Source of the DNA: Bacteroidia bacterium
GTDB lineage: Bacteria; Bacteroidota; Bacteroidia; Flavobacteriales_D; Sanyastnellaceae
DNA length: 64,000 bases
Reading direction: 5' to 3'
Assembly (NCBI GenBank): GCA_030427925.1
Contig: JAUICJ010000005.1
Location: 62,001 to 126,000 of the forward strand
Shown: in pieces, positions 52,974-64,000 of the stretch
Layout: every line of letters starts with the position of its first letter
Numbering within the stretch: the first letter of the stretch is position 1
Made by a program: the position numbers and the translations under genes
Notes under the pieces: generated by a model
Database searches by the model: none
What the model saw: only the letters and a program-made list of their open reading frames with translations
What the model was told of the DNA's origin: nothing

Positions 52974-53804
52974 ATGGGCAAATGCATTCACTGCGGACAA
53001 CCCGCTGGCTGGTTCCGTTCCCGCCACGCTGCGTGCGAAACAGAGCACCGAAACACCGTTCAGGAACTCCCCCAATTCATTGCACGTTCCATCGCGGACG
53101 GGCGAGAAATCGATGTGGTGGAACCGGAACTGCAGCGCATGAGCGAATTGGGATTCCTGAAGCCTGCAGTGCGTGAGCAGCTCATCCAATCGGGCATCGC
53201 ATTGGCCGTGGACCAAGCGCTGGACGACGAAGAACTTACGGAGGAGGAGGAGAACCGCATCTCCACATGGGTCAATGAACTCGCAGCGAATCACCCCGCA
53301 TTGAAATCCTCTGAGGCCGTGGTGCGGCTGGTTCGAGCGGCGATCGTGCGCAATTTGCGCGAAGGAAAACCCGTCACCGGGCGAATGAGTTCGGAAGGCC
53401 TGCCCTTCTTATTTCAAAAGTCCGAGGACCTGATTTGGGCTTTCAACCACGTTGACTTTTACCAAAACACCACCCGTACCGAATACGTCGGCGGCAGCCA
53501 GGGCGTGAGCGTACGCCTGACGAAAGGCGTGTACTACCGAACCGGTTCCTTCCGCGGCCGGCCCGTGAAAGTGGACGAGCTGAAGCACCAAGGCACGGGG
53601 ATGCTCGCCATCACCACGAAGCACCTGTACTTTTGGTCCCCCAACAAGGCGTTCAAGGTGCCTTTTGCGAAACTCATCTCGATGGAAACGTTCGAGGACG
53701 GCATCCGCATTCAACGGGATGGCACCACCACGAAGCCGCAGATTTTCAAAGGAATTGATGGCTGGTTTGCGGCCAACCTCATCTCGAACCTTCATCAACA
53801 ATGA
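52974..53804 (+). CDS. Zinc-ribbon protein with PH-like C-terminal domain, unknown
   Basis: 276 residues. A likely zinc site is formed by Cys4, Cys7, His18 and Cys21 (CIHCGQ ... HAAC). A helical middle (about 30-130) is followed by a beta-rich domain (KGVYYRTGSFRGRPV, MLAITTKHLYFWSP) like bacterial PH domains. No membrane segment. Its last 26 bases overlap the convergent membrane-protein gene. Confidence 0.72.
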   Translation: MGKCIHCGQPAGWFRSRHAACETEHRNTVQELPQFIARSIADGREIDVVEPELQRMSELGFLKPAVREQLIQSGIALAVDQALDDEELTEEEENRISTWVNELAANHPALKSSEAVVRLVRAAIVRNLREGKPVTGRMSSEGLPFLFQKSEDLIWAFNHVDFYQNTTRTEYVGGSQGVSVRLTKGVYYRTGSFRGRPVKVDELKHQGTGMLAITTKHLYFWSPNKAFKVPFAKLISMETFEDGIRIQRDGTTTKPQIFKGIDGWFAANLISNLHQQ

Positions 53805-55140
53805 CGGATTCCTCTGCTTCGAACGCGGGGACCTCGTCCAAGGCGAAGGCTTCGAGGTCTGCCGCACGCACCCGCAAGCCGTAAACCAGCGGAAACACCA
53901 CGGTCACCACTGCCGACCACACCACGAACACCGCCAACGCCCGGTTCAGCACGTTGCGCGTTCGCTCGAATGGCGACGCGGCGCTGGGCCTGAACCACTG
54001 GCGAAGCAGGGCCACCAAGGTCCCGAGGAAGATCAGGTTGCCGATGAGCACGGTGAGTCGATTTGGCGTAACGCCCCACTCCCCCAATCGGCTGGCAATG
54101 GCCGCAATGCCGACCAAATCCGCGAGGACCCCCAACACCACCAGCGCGACCATCAGGCCATGCAACCAGCGCGGAGCCCCTTCGTCGAACGCCGAATGCA
54201 GGAGCACCAATCCAATGACCGCCGCGAGCAAGACATTGAACACGAACAACTGCTCGCGATCCGAACTCAATGCCGCGAAGCCGTCAGTGAGGTGCGCCAC
54301 CAAAAATCCCGCCTCGACCAACACGAAGAGCGGGATGAAAATGCGCGCCAACGTGGGCAGGATGCGCTCCAAGGCCTGGGGGTGCCGCAGCCAAACGGCG
54401 TGACCGAACACCAGCGCACCGCTCAGGCCCCAAACAGCGAGGTGAATGTTGATTTGTTCCACCAACCACGACCCGACGTTTGCGCTCTCCATCAAGAGGT
54501 TGGTCAACCCCAGCAGCACCCCGCCAGCCGCCAAGACCAACCCGGTGAGGATGGCCACTTGAACGGCATGCCGCACGAAATCCACCCGCTGCTCATCGCG
54601 ACGCGCCCGAACGAACGCCCATCCGGTCAAGCCCGCCAGCAACAACGGCCAATGGATCATCATCAAATCGCGCGCTTGCACCGCCAAGTTCACCCGCTCG
54701 CCCGCTGCCTCCAATCCACTGTCCACCTCCACGGCATGCTGCACGCGCCATTGCGAAGGCCACGCCTCCCAACCCCACCACGCCAGCGCCACGGCCACCG
54801 CTGCCACCCCAGCTCCGATCAGGAGCCGCACGTCCCTTCGGCCATGATACGCTAAGAGCGGACCGAACGCCAAGGTGGCCATCAACGGCACCGCCCATTC
54901 CGGGTCAAGGTCGCCACTGCCCCAATACGGCGCCAAGAAAACCGCCGCGATGCCCAATGAAACCGCGATGGCAAAGGGAAAGCCGTTGGAACGATCGGGC
55001 AGCGCATCGGCCGCAAGTCGAGCGGCCCACGTGCGGGCCACAGGTGCCTCCTTCGGGGCGGATTCAAAGGCCGTACGGAAGCCAGAAGCGTCTTTGCGGT
55101 ACCAGCTTTCCAGGTCTTCGGGGGTGCGATTCCACATCAT
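53779..55140 (-). CDS. Polytopic membrane protein (DUF4153/4173-like)
   Basis: 453 residues with about a dozen hydrophobic segments after a 50-residue cytoplasmic N-terminus. The segment GVTPNRLTVLIGNLIFLG resembles the DUF4153/DUF4173 families, but the match is by eye and weak. Not recognised as a transporter. ATG 55137 is an equal start. Confidence 0.7.
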   Translation of the reverse strand: MMWNRTPEDLESWYRKDASGFRTAFESAPKEAPVARTWAARLAADALPDRSNGFPFAIAVSLGIAAVFLAPYWGSGDLDPEWAVPLMATLAFGPLLAYHGRRDVRLLIGAGVAAVAVALAWWGWEAWPSQWRVQHAVEVDSGLEAAGERVNLAVQARDLMMIHWPLLLAGLTGWAFVRARRDEQRVDFVRHAVQVAILTGLVLAAGGVLLGLTNLLMESANVGSWLVEQINIHLAVWGLSGALVFGHAVWLRHPQALERILPTLARIFIPLFVLVEAGFLVAHLTDGFAALSSDREQLFVFNVLLAAVIGLVLLHSAFDEGAPRWLHGLMVALVVLGVLADLVGIAAIASRLGEWGVTPNRLTVLIGNLIFLGTLVALLRQWFRPSAASPFERTRNVLNRALAVFVVWSAVVTVVFPLVYGLRVRAADLEAFALDEVPAFEAEESVIVDEGSR

Positions 55141-55207
55141 GGTCTTGCAAACGATGAGGGGCCGCCGCTATTGTGCGCCGGGTCACCCTGATTTGTGGCA
55201 AAGGTGA

Positions 55208-55215
55208 TAATTTCG
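55208..55215 (+). promoter_or_regulatory. -7 type box at the head of the copper module
   Basis: TAATTTCG, four bases before the ATG at 55220. Confidence 0.45.
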
Positions 55216-55219
55216 CACC

Positions 55220-55606
55220 ATGCGCGCTTTCGTGACGGTATTCATGGTGGGGGTGTTGCTGGGCCAAAGCGGATACAATTTGGCCCGCGTCCTCCATTAC
55301 GCCGCGGAATACGACCACTACGTGAACGTGCTGTGCGAAAATCGCGACCGCCCGGAACTCCACTGCAATGGCGCTTGCCACCTGAAAAAGGAGCTCGCGG
55401 AGTCGCCGGAACCCGCCGCCCCTTCCCTGCCCGAAATCGAATCGACTGCCCTGTGGATGCTGATGGCGCCCGCGGTTGAATTCCAGCTGTTGGGGGCACA
55501 CGATGGAGTTCGCAGCACCCGCCCGATGACTTCGGCCGGTGCGGTGTGCGCGGGGTGGTTGCGTCGGATTGAGCACCCGCCCGGAATGGGACTTCACCTC
55601 TGCTGA
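55220..55606 (+). CDS. Small exported CNGxCH protein, probable metal-linked
   Basis: 128 residues: an N-terminal hydrophobic segment, then VLCENRDRPELHCNGACHLKK, with Cys39, Cys49 and Cys53 suited to bind a metal. Related short proteins with CxGKCHLKK occur beside metal genes in Bacteroidota, from memory. First gene of the MbnP/MbnH cluster. Confidence 0.72.
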   Translation: MRAFVTVFMVGVLLGQSGYNLARVLHYAAEYDHYVNVLCENRDRPELHCNGACHLKKELAESPEPAAPSLPEIESTALWMLMAPAVEFQLLGAHDGVRSTRPMTSAGAVCAGWLRRIEHPPGMGLHLC

Positions 55607-55636
55607 AGTCGTTAACTCAATAAAAAAACATTCCGA

Positions 55637-56407
55637 ATGAATCGCTCATTTTATTCGGTCATGGCCGTGTTGGCTGTGGCCGCTACCGTTGCTGCATGCA
55701 ACAAACCCGAAGACGAACCCACCCCGACAGCGGCGTTGGGATCGTTCGAAATTGAAATGGAATACACGTGGGGAATGGACGGGAGTCCGTTTGTCCTGAG
55801 TGCGCCGTTGCACCACCCGATGAGTGGGGACACCCTGACGTTCGAGACGTTCAAGCACTACGTTGGCAATGTGGCGCTTGAAAGCGTGGACGGGGAGACC
55901 TTTGCGAACGCGGATGCGTACGCCCTGTTCGATGCGTCGGAGCCGAGCTCGCTGGTGTTGCGCGTGTCGGACGTTCCCGAAGGCGACTACGCCTCGATGA
56001 CCTTGACCCTGGGCGTCGACAGCGCGCGCAATGTTTCGGGCGCCCAGTCCGGAGCGCTCGACCCGACGTTGGGCATGTTCTGGAGCTGGAACACCGGGTA
56101 CATCATGATCAAGGCGGAAGGCACTTCACCGCAAAGTTCCACCGGGTCGTTCGCGTACCACCTCGGCGGATTCAGTGGGGAGAACGCTGTGCAGGCTGAG
56201 CGAACGTTCGATTTGGCCAGCAAGGGATTGCTGACTGTCCGGACGGATGCTGTGCCCACCGTTCATTTCATGGCGAATCCGGCGCGGCTCTTCCACACGT
56301 ATGGAAGCGTGGCAAATGGGCCCAACGTGCACATGCCGGGACCGGCCGCTGGCACGATGGGGCAGGATTTCCACAGCTGGATCTACCTCGACCACATCCA
56401 CCCGTGA
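55637..56407 (+). CDS. MbnP-like copper-binding lipoprotein
   Basis: 256 residues with a lipobox ending VAAC (Cys21). Beta-rich domain with the family hallmark LGMFWSWNTGYIMIKAEG; Trp149 or Trp151 is the candidate for oxidation to kynurenine, as shown for MbnP of methanotrophs. Conserved His (HFMANPARLFH, HMPG) can bind copper. Overlaps the di-haem peroxidase gene by four bases, its expected partner. Confidence 0.85.
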   Translation: MNRSFYSVMAVLAVAATVAACNKPEDEPTPTAALGSFEIEMEYTWGMDGSPFVLSAPLHHPMSGDTLTFETFKHYVGNVALESVDGETFANADAYALFDASEPSSLVLRVSDVPEGDYASMTLTLGVDSARNVSGAQSGALDPTLGMFWSWNTGYIMIKAEGTSPQSSTGSFAYHLGGFSGENAVQAERTFDLASKGLLTVRTDAVPTVHFMANPARLFHTYGSVANGPNVHMPGPAAGTMGQDFHSWIYLDHIHP

Positions 56408-57426
56408 ACCCGCGAATTTCGGTGGTGGCGCTCGGGTTGAGCGCTGCCATCGGATTCGCTGGTTGCCAAAAAGTTCAGGAATTGGAGCCGGAACCGCTGA
56501 AATTGGCGGTTCCGGACCATTTCCCGGACCCGATTTTCGGCACCGGCGAAACCGCACCGACCGCCGCGGGGTTCGAGCTCGGACGGCGGCTGTTCTACGA
56601 CCCGGGCTTGTCGGTTGACGGAACCATTTCTTGCGGCTCCTGCCACGCCCAAGTCCATGCCTTTGCGGACCACAACGTCGCGCTGAGCACAGGGGTTGGC
56701 GGGGCGTTGGGCACGCGCAATTCTCCGGCGTTGAGCAATTTGGCCTGGTATCCCACCTTCATGGCGGATGGGGGCATCACGCACTTGGAGGTCATGCCGT
56801 TGGCCCCGTTGATGAGTCCCGTTGAAATGGCGGCTGACAGCGAGCACCTCATGAGCTACTTGAAGTCCCATCCGGTCTATCCCCGGCTGTTTCAGAACGC
56901 CTTCGGCGGGGAGCCGACGGGCCAGCGGTTGTTGAAAGCCCTTGCCCAGTTTCAGGCGATGCTCGTGAGCGCGAATGCCCGCTACGACCAGTGGGCCTTG
57001 GGCCAAATCGACTTCACCGACACCGAACAGCGCGGCTACGACCTGTTCGTCGCACACTGCTCCACGTGCCATACCGAGCCGCTGTTCACGGACTTCAGTT
57101 ACGCGAACACCGGCCTCGACTCCGTATCCGCGGATGCGGGGCGCTACCGCGTCACCCTGGACCCGCTCGATCACGGCGCCTTCAAGGTGCCCAACCTGCG
57201 CAACGTTGCGCTGACGCGCCCCTACATGCACGATGGGCGGCTCTTCACCTTGCGTTCGGTGGTGGACCATTACGCGGACGGGGTCATCGTGCACCCGGGA
57301 TTGGACGAGCGCTTGCCGGGCCCTTTGGGCTTGGATGAACAACAACGGGAGGACCTCGTGGCCTTCCTTGAAACCTTGACGGACTATGAATATTTGGCCA
57401 ATTCGCAGATTTCAGAACCGCGCTAG
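56404..57426 (+). CDS. Di-haem cytochrome c peroxidase family (MbnH-like)
   Basis: 340 residues; lipobox GFAGC (Cys21). Two haem c sites: CGSCH (Cys77, Cys80, His81) and CSTCH (Cys219, Cys222, His223). MbnH forms a bis-Fe(IV) state that turns a Trp of MbnP into kynurenine; the adjacent MbnP-like gene supports that role here over simple peroxide removal. Overlaps neighbours at both ends. Confidence 0.92.
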   Translation: MNPRISVVALGLSAAIGFAGCQKVQELEPEPLKLAVPDHFPDPIFGTGETAPTAAGFELGRRLFYDPGLSVDGTISCGSCHAQVHAFADHNVALSTGVGGALGTRNSPALSNLAWYPTFMADGGITHLEVMPLAPLMSPVEMAADSEHLMSYLKSHPVYPRLFQNAFGGEPTGQRLLKALAQFQAMLVSANARYDQWALGQIDFTDTEQRGYDLFVAHCSTCHTEPLFTDFSYANTGLDSVSADAGRYRVTLDPLDHGAFKVPNLRNVALTRPYMHDGRLFTLRSVVDHYADGVIVHPGLDERLPGPLGLDEQQREDLVAFLETLTDYEYLANSQISEPR

Positions 57427-58339
57427 CGGAATCGCCTTCGGGTTGCTGTTCCTTGTGCAACACGCGGCGGCCTGCGACGCCTGCGGTGGGGGTGGGGTGT
57501 ACAACGGATTCGGCTTCATGCCGTTGGCTGACCGTCCCATCGTGGGCCTGAACTACCGCCAATTGACGTTCACCCACCCCGCGGGCAACTGGAACGGCGA
57601 GAGCGCCGTGCTCACGGACCGGTTTTTGAGCGGCACGGCCACCGTGCTTTGGATGCCGATTCCGCGGTTGCGGATGGTCGGTTCGGTGCCGTTTCGCCAC
57701 CACACCCGAACGGAGTCGTTGCAAAGCACGGTCCTTTCGGGCGTGGGGGACTTGCGCTTGGACGCGGACTGGAACGCATGGGAATCCGGGGCCGGTTTCT
57801 GGGTTCGCCTCGGGGGCGGCGTGAGCGCTCCCACGGGCACGTACATGGCGCGCGACGCGTCGTTCAAGCAGCTCCCTCCCTCCTTTCAGCTCGGCCGTGG
57901 AGCCTGGGGAGGCAGCGCGCGGATTGCGGTGGCCGTGGCCCCCGACGCGTGGACGTTCATCGCGACCGGGGAAACGTCGGTTTGGGGAAGCAACGAACAA
58001 GGATACCGCGCGGGCCTGCTGAATCGGCTGGGCGCGCAGGCCTTTCGGCGCATGGCCGGGAAGCAACGCACCTGGCTCCCTCAGGCGGGATTCCACTGGG
58101 AAAGCTGGCAAGCCGACCGCGAGCGGGGCAGCCTTCTGTTGGCCACCGCCGGCAGCCGATTCGTGGGACGTGCTGGCGTGACGCTGCAACGCGCAAGCCA
58201 ACTGATTCACGTCGCCGCGGAATGGCCGCTTGCGCAAGACGTGGCGAGCGATGCGCCCTCATTGGGCGGAACGTTGGAAATCGGATGGGCTTGGCAGTGG
58301 AGCGGGGACCTGCCGAAATCGCGGGTCAGGTTCCTTTGA
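57386..58339 (+). CDS. Outer-membrane beta-barrel protein with CDACG motif
   Basis: 317 residues: signal ending HAAA, then CDACGGGGVYNGFGFMPLAD at the mature N-terminus and alternating strands typical of a transporter-like barrel. The CxxC could bind copper. Starts 41 bases inside the peroxidase gene, so it belongs to the module. Convergent overlap of 14 bases with the next gene. Confidence 0.78.
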   Translation: MNIWPIRRFQNRASGIAFGLLFLVQHAAACDACGGGGVYNGFGFMPLADRPIVGLNYRQLTFTHPAGNWNGESAVLTDRFLSGTATVLWMPIPRLRMVGSVPFRHHTRTESLQSTVLSGVGDLRLDADWNAWESGAGFWVRLGGGVSAPTGTYMARDASFKQLPPSFQLGRGAWGGSARIAVAVAPDAWTFIATGETSVWGSNEQGYRAGLLNRLGAQAFRRMAGKQRTWLPQAGFHWESWQADRERGSLLLATAGSRFVGRAGVTLQRASQLIHVAAEWPLAQDVASDAPSLGGTLEIGWAWQWSGDLPKSRVRFL

Positions 58340-58970
58340 GGGCTCGGTGCGAGCCGTCGCACGCCGGCATCCGCTTGGACAGCCCGCAAATGCAATCGTG
58401 GAGCCCCTTCCCATCGAAGATGCGGGGCAGGGCTTGATCGATGCGGCGATCTTGGGTGGCGGGCTGCTTGGCGGCGGCGACGTGTTGGAAGTAGGCCTTT
58501 CGCCGGCCGGGAGTGAGGGCATAGAAGGCCGCCTTCAGGTCCGGATCGTTGGCAAACCGCCGTTCGAAGGCCTCGGGAACGGACGTTGCTTCGGGCGGGG
58601 TCGTGGGGACGGTCAGGCCGTCGCGCTCGATTTGGATGGCTTGGCGAATGAAGTCGAGGACGTCGGGGGCATGCCGATTGATTTGGTCGAGGCTCGTGAA
58701 TTGAAAGGAGCGGGAGGATTCGGTGTTGGGGCCTTGTTTGGCCAGCAAACGATGCGGATCCACCAGCAGTGCGCCTTTGAAAAAGCCCAAAACACAATGC
58801 GCCTTGAACCCGCCGATCATCGCCACATTCCGCCCCTCCCACAGGTAACACGGCCCGCGCCACTTGAACGCCTCGTCCAGCCCGGCCTCCAAGGCCAACG
58901 ACCTCAACCGCGCCAACTCCGGGCGCCACAACTTCGCGTTCGCGTAAAACGCTTCAATTCGCTCATCCAT
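58326..58970 (-). CDS. DUF1801/YdeI-type protein fused to a CDGSH iron-sulfur domain
   Basis: 214 residues. The first 110 match the DUF1801 fold (FKWRGPCYLWEGRNVAMIGG), then a YdeI-type segment (LTPGRRKAYFQHVAAAK), and the tail has CICGLSKRMPACDGSH: Cys193, Cys195, Cys204 and His208 in the exact CDGSH spacing that binds a 2Fe-2S cluster. Cytoplasmic. Function unknown; YdeI relatives are linked to stress tolerance. Confidence 0.85.
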   Translation of the reverse strand: MDERIEAFYANAKLWRPELARLRSLALEAGLDEAFKWRGPCYLWEGRNVAMIGGFKAHCVLGFFKGALLVDPHRLLAKQGPNTESSRSFQFTSLDQINRHAPDVLDFIRQAIQIERDGLTVPTTPPEATSVPEAFERRFANDPDLKAAFYALTPGRRKAYFQHVAAAKQPATQDRRIDQALPRIFDGKGLHDCICGLSKRMPACDGSHRALKGT

Positions 58971-61642
<2,672 letters not shown>

Positions 61643-61665
61643 GCGGTTGCGAGAAATTGAAACCG

Positions 61666-61702
61666 GCGCCGCATCCCTTTCCGGGGTGCGGCGCTTTTTT
61701 TT
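61666..61702 (+). terminator. Terminator after katG
   Basis: Stem GCGCCGCATCCC/GGGGTGCGGCGC followed by nine or more T. Confidence 0.93.
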
Positions 61703-61811
61703 TCGCCCGCATAGACGCCGTCGATGATGCATCGAAACCATTGATTGACGCGGGATAGCGTATGTGAGAGGGGTCACGAATGGCGGCGGATTGCGGTCGG
61801 AGATTTGGGGC

Positions 61812-62468
61812 ATGGAAAACAACAACCTCACCCCCGCGCCGAGCATGCCCCGCATCGGGGACGTGGCGCCCGACTTCACGTCGATGACCACCTTCGGCGA
61901 GCTGAACTTTCACGAGTACATTGGCGACAGCTGGACCGTGCTCTTCTCGCACCCCGCCGATTTCACGCCCGTTTGCACGACGGAAATGAGCGGCTTTGCT
62001 TTGGACAAGGATTGGTTCACCGAGCGCAACACGAAGCTCATGGGCCTCTCCATCGACTCCATCCACGCGCACATCGCTTGGGTGAACAACGTGAAGAAGA
62101 ACACGGGCGTGCTCTTCGACTTCCCCATCATTGCGGACATCGACATGAGCGTGTCGAAGTTGTACGGCATGTTGCAGCCCGGTGAAAGCGAAACCGCTGC
62201 CGTGCGCGCCGTCTTCTTCATCGACCCGTCGAAGAAGATCCGCCTCATCATGTACTACCCGCTCAATGTGGGCCGGAGCATGCCGGAAATCAAGCGCGTG
62301 TTGGAAGCGCTGCAAACCTCGGACACCCACAAAGTGGCGATGCCGCTGAACTGGACGCCGGGTGAGCAAGTCATCGTTCCGCCGCCCAAGACTGTGGAGG
62401 GAATGCTCGAGCGGGAGGCATCCGACTACGACATGGTCGACTTCTACCTCGCAAAAAAGTCGCTGTAA
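61812..62468 (+). CDS. 1-Cys peroxiredoxin (Prx6 group)
   Basis: 218 residues from the ATG at 61812. Peroxidatic Cys55 in HPADFTPVCTTE; no other Cys, so it is a 1-Cys enzyme needing an outside reductant. The C-terminal arm (PLNWTPGEQVIVPPP) is typical of Prx6. Cytoplasmic, complementing the exported KatG. GAGATTTG lies four bases before the start. Confidence 0.95.
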   Translation: MENNNLTPAPSMPRIGDVAPDFTSMTTFGELNFHEYIGDSWTVLFSHPADFTPVCTTEMSGFALDKDWFTERNTKLMGLSIDSIHAHIAWVNNVKKNTGVLFDFPIIADIDMSVSKLYGMLQPGESETAAVRAVFFIDPSKKIRLIMYYPLNVGRSMPEIKRVLEALQTSDTHKVAMPLNWTPGEQVIVPPPKTVEGMLEREASDYDMVDFYLAKKSL

Positions 62469-62474
62469 CGTGCG

Positions 62475-62507
62475 AACCGGGGGGCTGCGGCTCCCCGGTT
62501 TTTTTGT
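62475..62507 (+). terminator. Terminator after the peroxiredoxin
   Basis: Stem AACCGGGG/CCCCGGTT followed by T-run. Confidence 0.9.
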
Positions 62508-62556
62508 GCCCCGCTGGATTTGGTGTAACTTTCACACTAAGCCAAATCCCATCCCG

Positions 62557-64000
62557 ATGCGCGCCTTGCTTTCCCTGCTCTTTTCGACCTGTGCCTGGGT
62601 CGCTTCAGGCCAAATCATCCAAGACCCACCCGCCGGTACCGTCGACGGCGTGAACATCCTCTCCCCGACCAGCGCCGTGTTCAGGCTCCGCGCGCCGGGC
62701 AAGGACCACGTCCACCTGCGGGGCGACTTCAACGACTGGGTCATCGGCGAGGACAACCTGATGAAGCGGTCGGTGGACGGGAACACGCATTGGCTGGCCG
62801 TGACGGGGTTGGAGCCGGGGACGTGGTACCGGTACCATTACCTCGTGGAGGAAGTGCTGGAAATCGGCGATCCCTTTGCCGAACTGGTGGTGGACCCGTG
62901 GAATGACCCGTACGTGCCGGCGGATCATTGGCCGGGGATGCCGAGCTATCCGACGGGGCAAGCGAATTGGCAGAATGCGGTGTTCCGGACGGACGAGGTG
63001 CCGTTCACGTGGACGGATGGGGCGTATGTGCGGCCGGCGCAGGACCGGTTGACCATTTATGAGGTGCTGATTCGGGATTTTGATGGAGGCCAAACGTACC
63101 AGGACGTCATCGACCGTTTGGACTACCTCCAGTGGCTCGGCATCACGGCCATCGAGCTCATGCCGGTCAGCGAATTCGAAGGGAACCTCAGCTGGGGTTA
63201 CAACCCGAATTTCCGCTTCGCGCCCGACAAATTCTACGGCACCGCGGAGCACTTGAAGGAACTCGTGAACGCGTGTCACGCTCGCGGCATGGCGGTCATC
63301 CTGGACATCGTGCCCAACCACGGCTTCGGAACCGACCCGCTGGCGCGGCTGTACCTCGATGGCGACGGGTCAATCGCCGAGAACAACCCGTGGTTCAACG
63401 AGGTGGCGATGCATCCGTTCTCGCCCGGGTACGACTACAACCACGGGGACCCGTGGACGCGGGAGTTTTGGAAGCGCGTGTTCGATTACTGGCTCGACGA
63501 GTACCACATCGACGGGTACCGGATCGACCTGTCGAAGGGGCTGACCCAGCAGTTCAGCGGGAGCGACGTGGGGGCTTGGAACCAGTACGACCAATGGCGG
63601 GTGGATGTGCTGTTCGAGTATGCGAATCACATTTGGTCCGGGCACCCGGGCGCCTTCCTCATCCTCGAGCACCTCGGCAGCAATGCGGAAGAAACGGTGC
63701 TGGCGAACGGCGGCTTCATGCTCTGGGGCAAAATGACGAACGAATACAAGCAAGCCACCCTCGGTTACGGCGCGGACCTCAGCTGGGGCTTGCACACGGC
63801 GCGCGGGTGGACGTACCCCAACCTCGTGACGTATTTCGAAAGCCACGACGAGGAGCGGCTGGCCCACGAACTGCTGTCTTTCGGGGCTTCTTCGGGCGGC
63901 TACAGTGCCGCGGAGTTCGGGAACGCGATGGAGCGGCTGGCTTTGGCGCACGCGTTCTTGTTCGCGCTACCGGGGCCGAAAATGATGTGGCAATGGGGCG
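62557..64000 (+). CDS. Secreted GH13 alpha-amylase family enzyme (cut by window edge)
   Basis: 481 residues visible, no stop before the right edge. Signal peptide 1-19 (ASGQ), an N-terminal CBM48/E-set domain (VHLRGDFNDW), then the GH13 barrel: DIVPNHG, nucleophile Asp324 in GYRIDLSKG, acid/base Glu371 in LILEHLG, and Asp431 in FESHDEERL. It is probably a starch- or glycogen-branching or debranching type enzyme. A T9SS tail, if any, would lie beyond the window. Confidence 0.92.
   Translation, partial: MRALLSLLFSTCAWVASGQIIQDPPAGTVDGVNILSPTSAVFRLRAPGKDHVHLRGDFNDWVIGEDNLMKRSVDGNTHWLAVTGLEPGTWYRYHYLVEEVLEIGDPFAELVVDPWNDPYVPADHWPGMPSYPTGQANWQNAVFRTDEVPFTWTDGAYVRPAQDRLTIYEVLIRDFDGGQTYQDVIDRLDYLQWLGITAIELMPVSEFEGNLSWGYNPNFRFAPDKFYGTAEHLKELVNACHARGMAVILDIVPNHGFGTDPLARLYLDGDGSIAENNPWFNEVAMHPFSPGYDYNHGDPWTREFWKRVFDYWLDEYHIDGYRIDLSKGLTQQFSGSDVGAWNQYDQWRVDVLFEYANHIWSGHPGAFLILEHLGSNAEETVLANGGFMLWGKMTNEYKQATLGYGADLSWGLHTARGWTYPNLVTYFESHDEERLAHELLSFGASSGGYSAAEFGNAMERLALAHAFLFALPGPKMMWQWG

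Overview
The window reads as chromosomal DNA of a free-living, GC-rich (by eye near 60%) member of the Bacteroidota, most like Flavobacteriales. The evidence is: a type IX secretion (T9SS) C-terminal sorting domain; a DUF4290 gene beside murA; promoters of the Bacteroidota form TTG-N19-TAnnTTTG; a MurA with Asp in place of the usual catalytic Cys; MbnP/MbnH-like and CNGxCH proteins; and an ExbB/ExbD block with two ExbD genes. I see no phage, insertion sequence, integron or CRISPR array. This is mostly ordinary chromosome with a few accessory modules.

Layout. 1-1.5 kb: the str operon on the minus strand (rpsL, rpsG, start of fusA, cut by the window edge). 1.5-5.2 kb: a UvrD/PcrA helicase, a lipoprotein and an esterase, overlapping head to tail. 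5.2-10 kb: a large FG-GAP protein with one membrane segment and a basic cytoplasmic tail, then a secreted peptidylarginine-deiminase-like enzyme. 10-17.4 kb: BI-1 membrane protein, folE, a PTPS/QueD enzyme, hldD, a MerR regulator, an M23 peptidase, alaS. 17.5-23.6 kb: six tightly overlapping minus-strand genes (grpE, dnaJ, ABC ATPase, ABC permease, Ppx/GppA, NtrC-type regulator). 23.7-28.8 kb: thioredoxin-like protein, murA, DUF4290, ACP phosphodiesterase, tRNA-Gly, cyclophilin, GNAT, tRNA-Leu. 28.8-38.2 kb: Kdo transferase, then a seven-gene nucleotide-sugar operon for surface polysaccharide. 38.2-42 kb: ferredoxin, its reductase, NifU-C, Mrp, an alkyltransferase-like protein and trmB. 42-48.7 kb: glycosyltransferase, tadA, mgtE, a 2-hydroxyacid dehydrogenase, and an ExbB/ExbD proton-channel operon. 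48.7-55.2 kb: DUF255 thioredoxin protein, pirin, WYL regulator, and two poorly known genes. 55.2-58.3 kb: an MbnP/MbnH copper module. 58.3-64 kb: a DUF1801-CDGSH fusion, a lipoprotein KatG, a 1-Cys peroxiredoxin, and a GH13 enzyme cut by the right edge.

Two signals run across the whole window and are not explained by the genes. First, the palindrome TTTGG-N-CCAAA occurs eight times with one central base and five more times with other spacings, far above what base composition predicts. At some copies the top strand switches sharply from G-rich to C-rich, most clearly at 4849 and 42872. Second, many genes carry a -10-like TAnnTTTG box (or close variant) exactly four bases before the start codon, which suggests leaderless or nearly leaderless mRNAs. 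Both are from reading by eye; no search or statistic was run.
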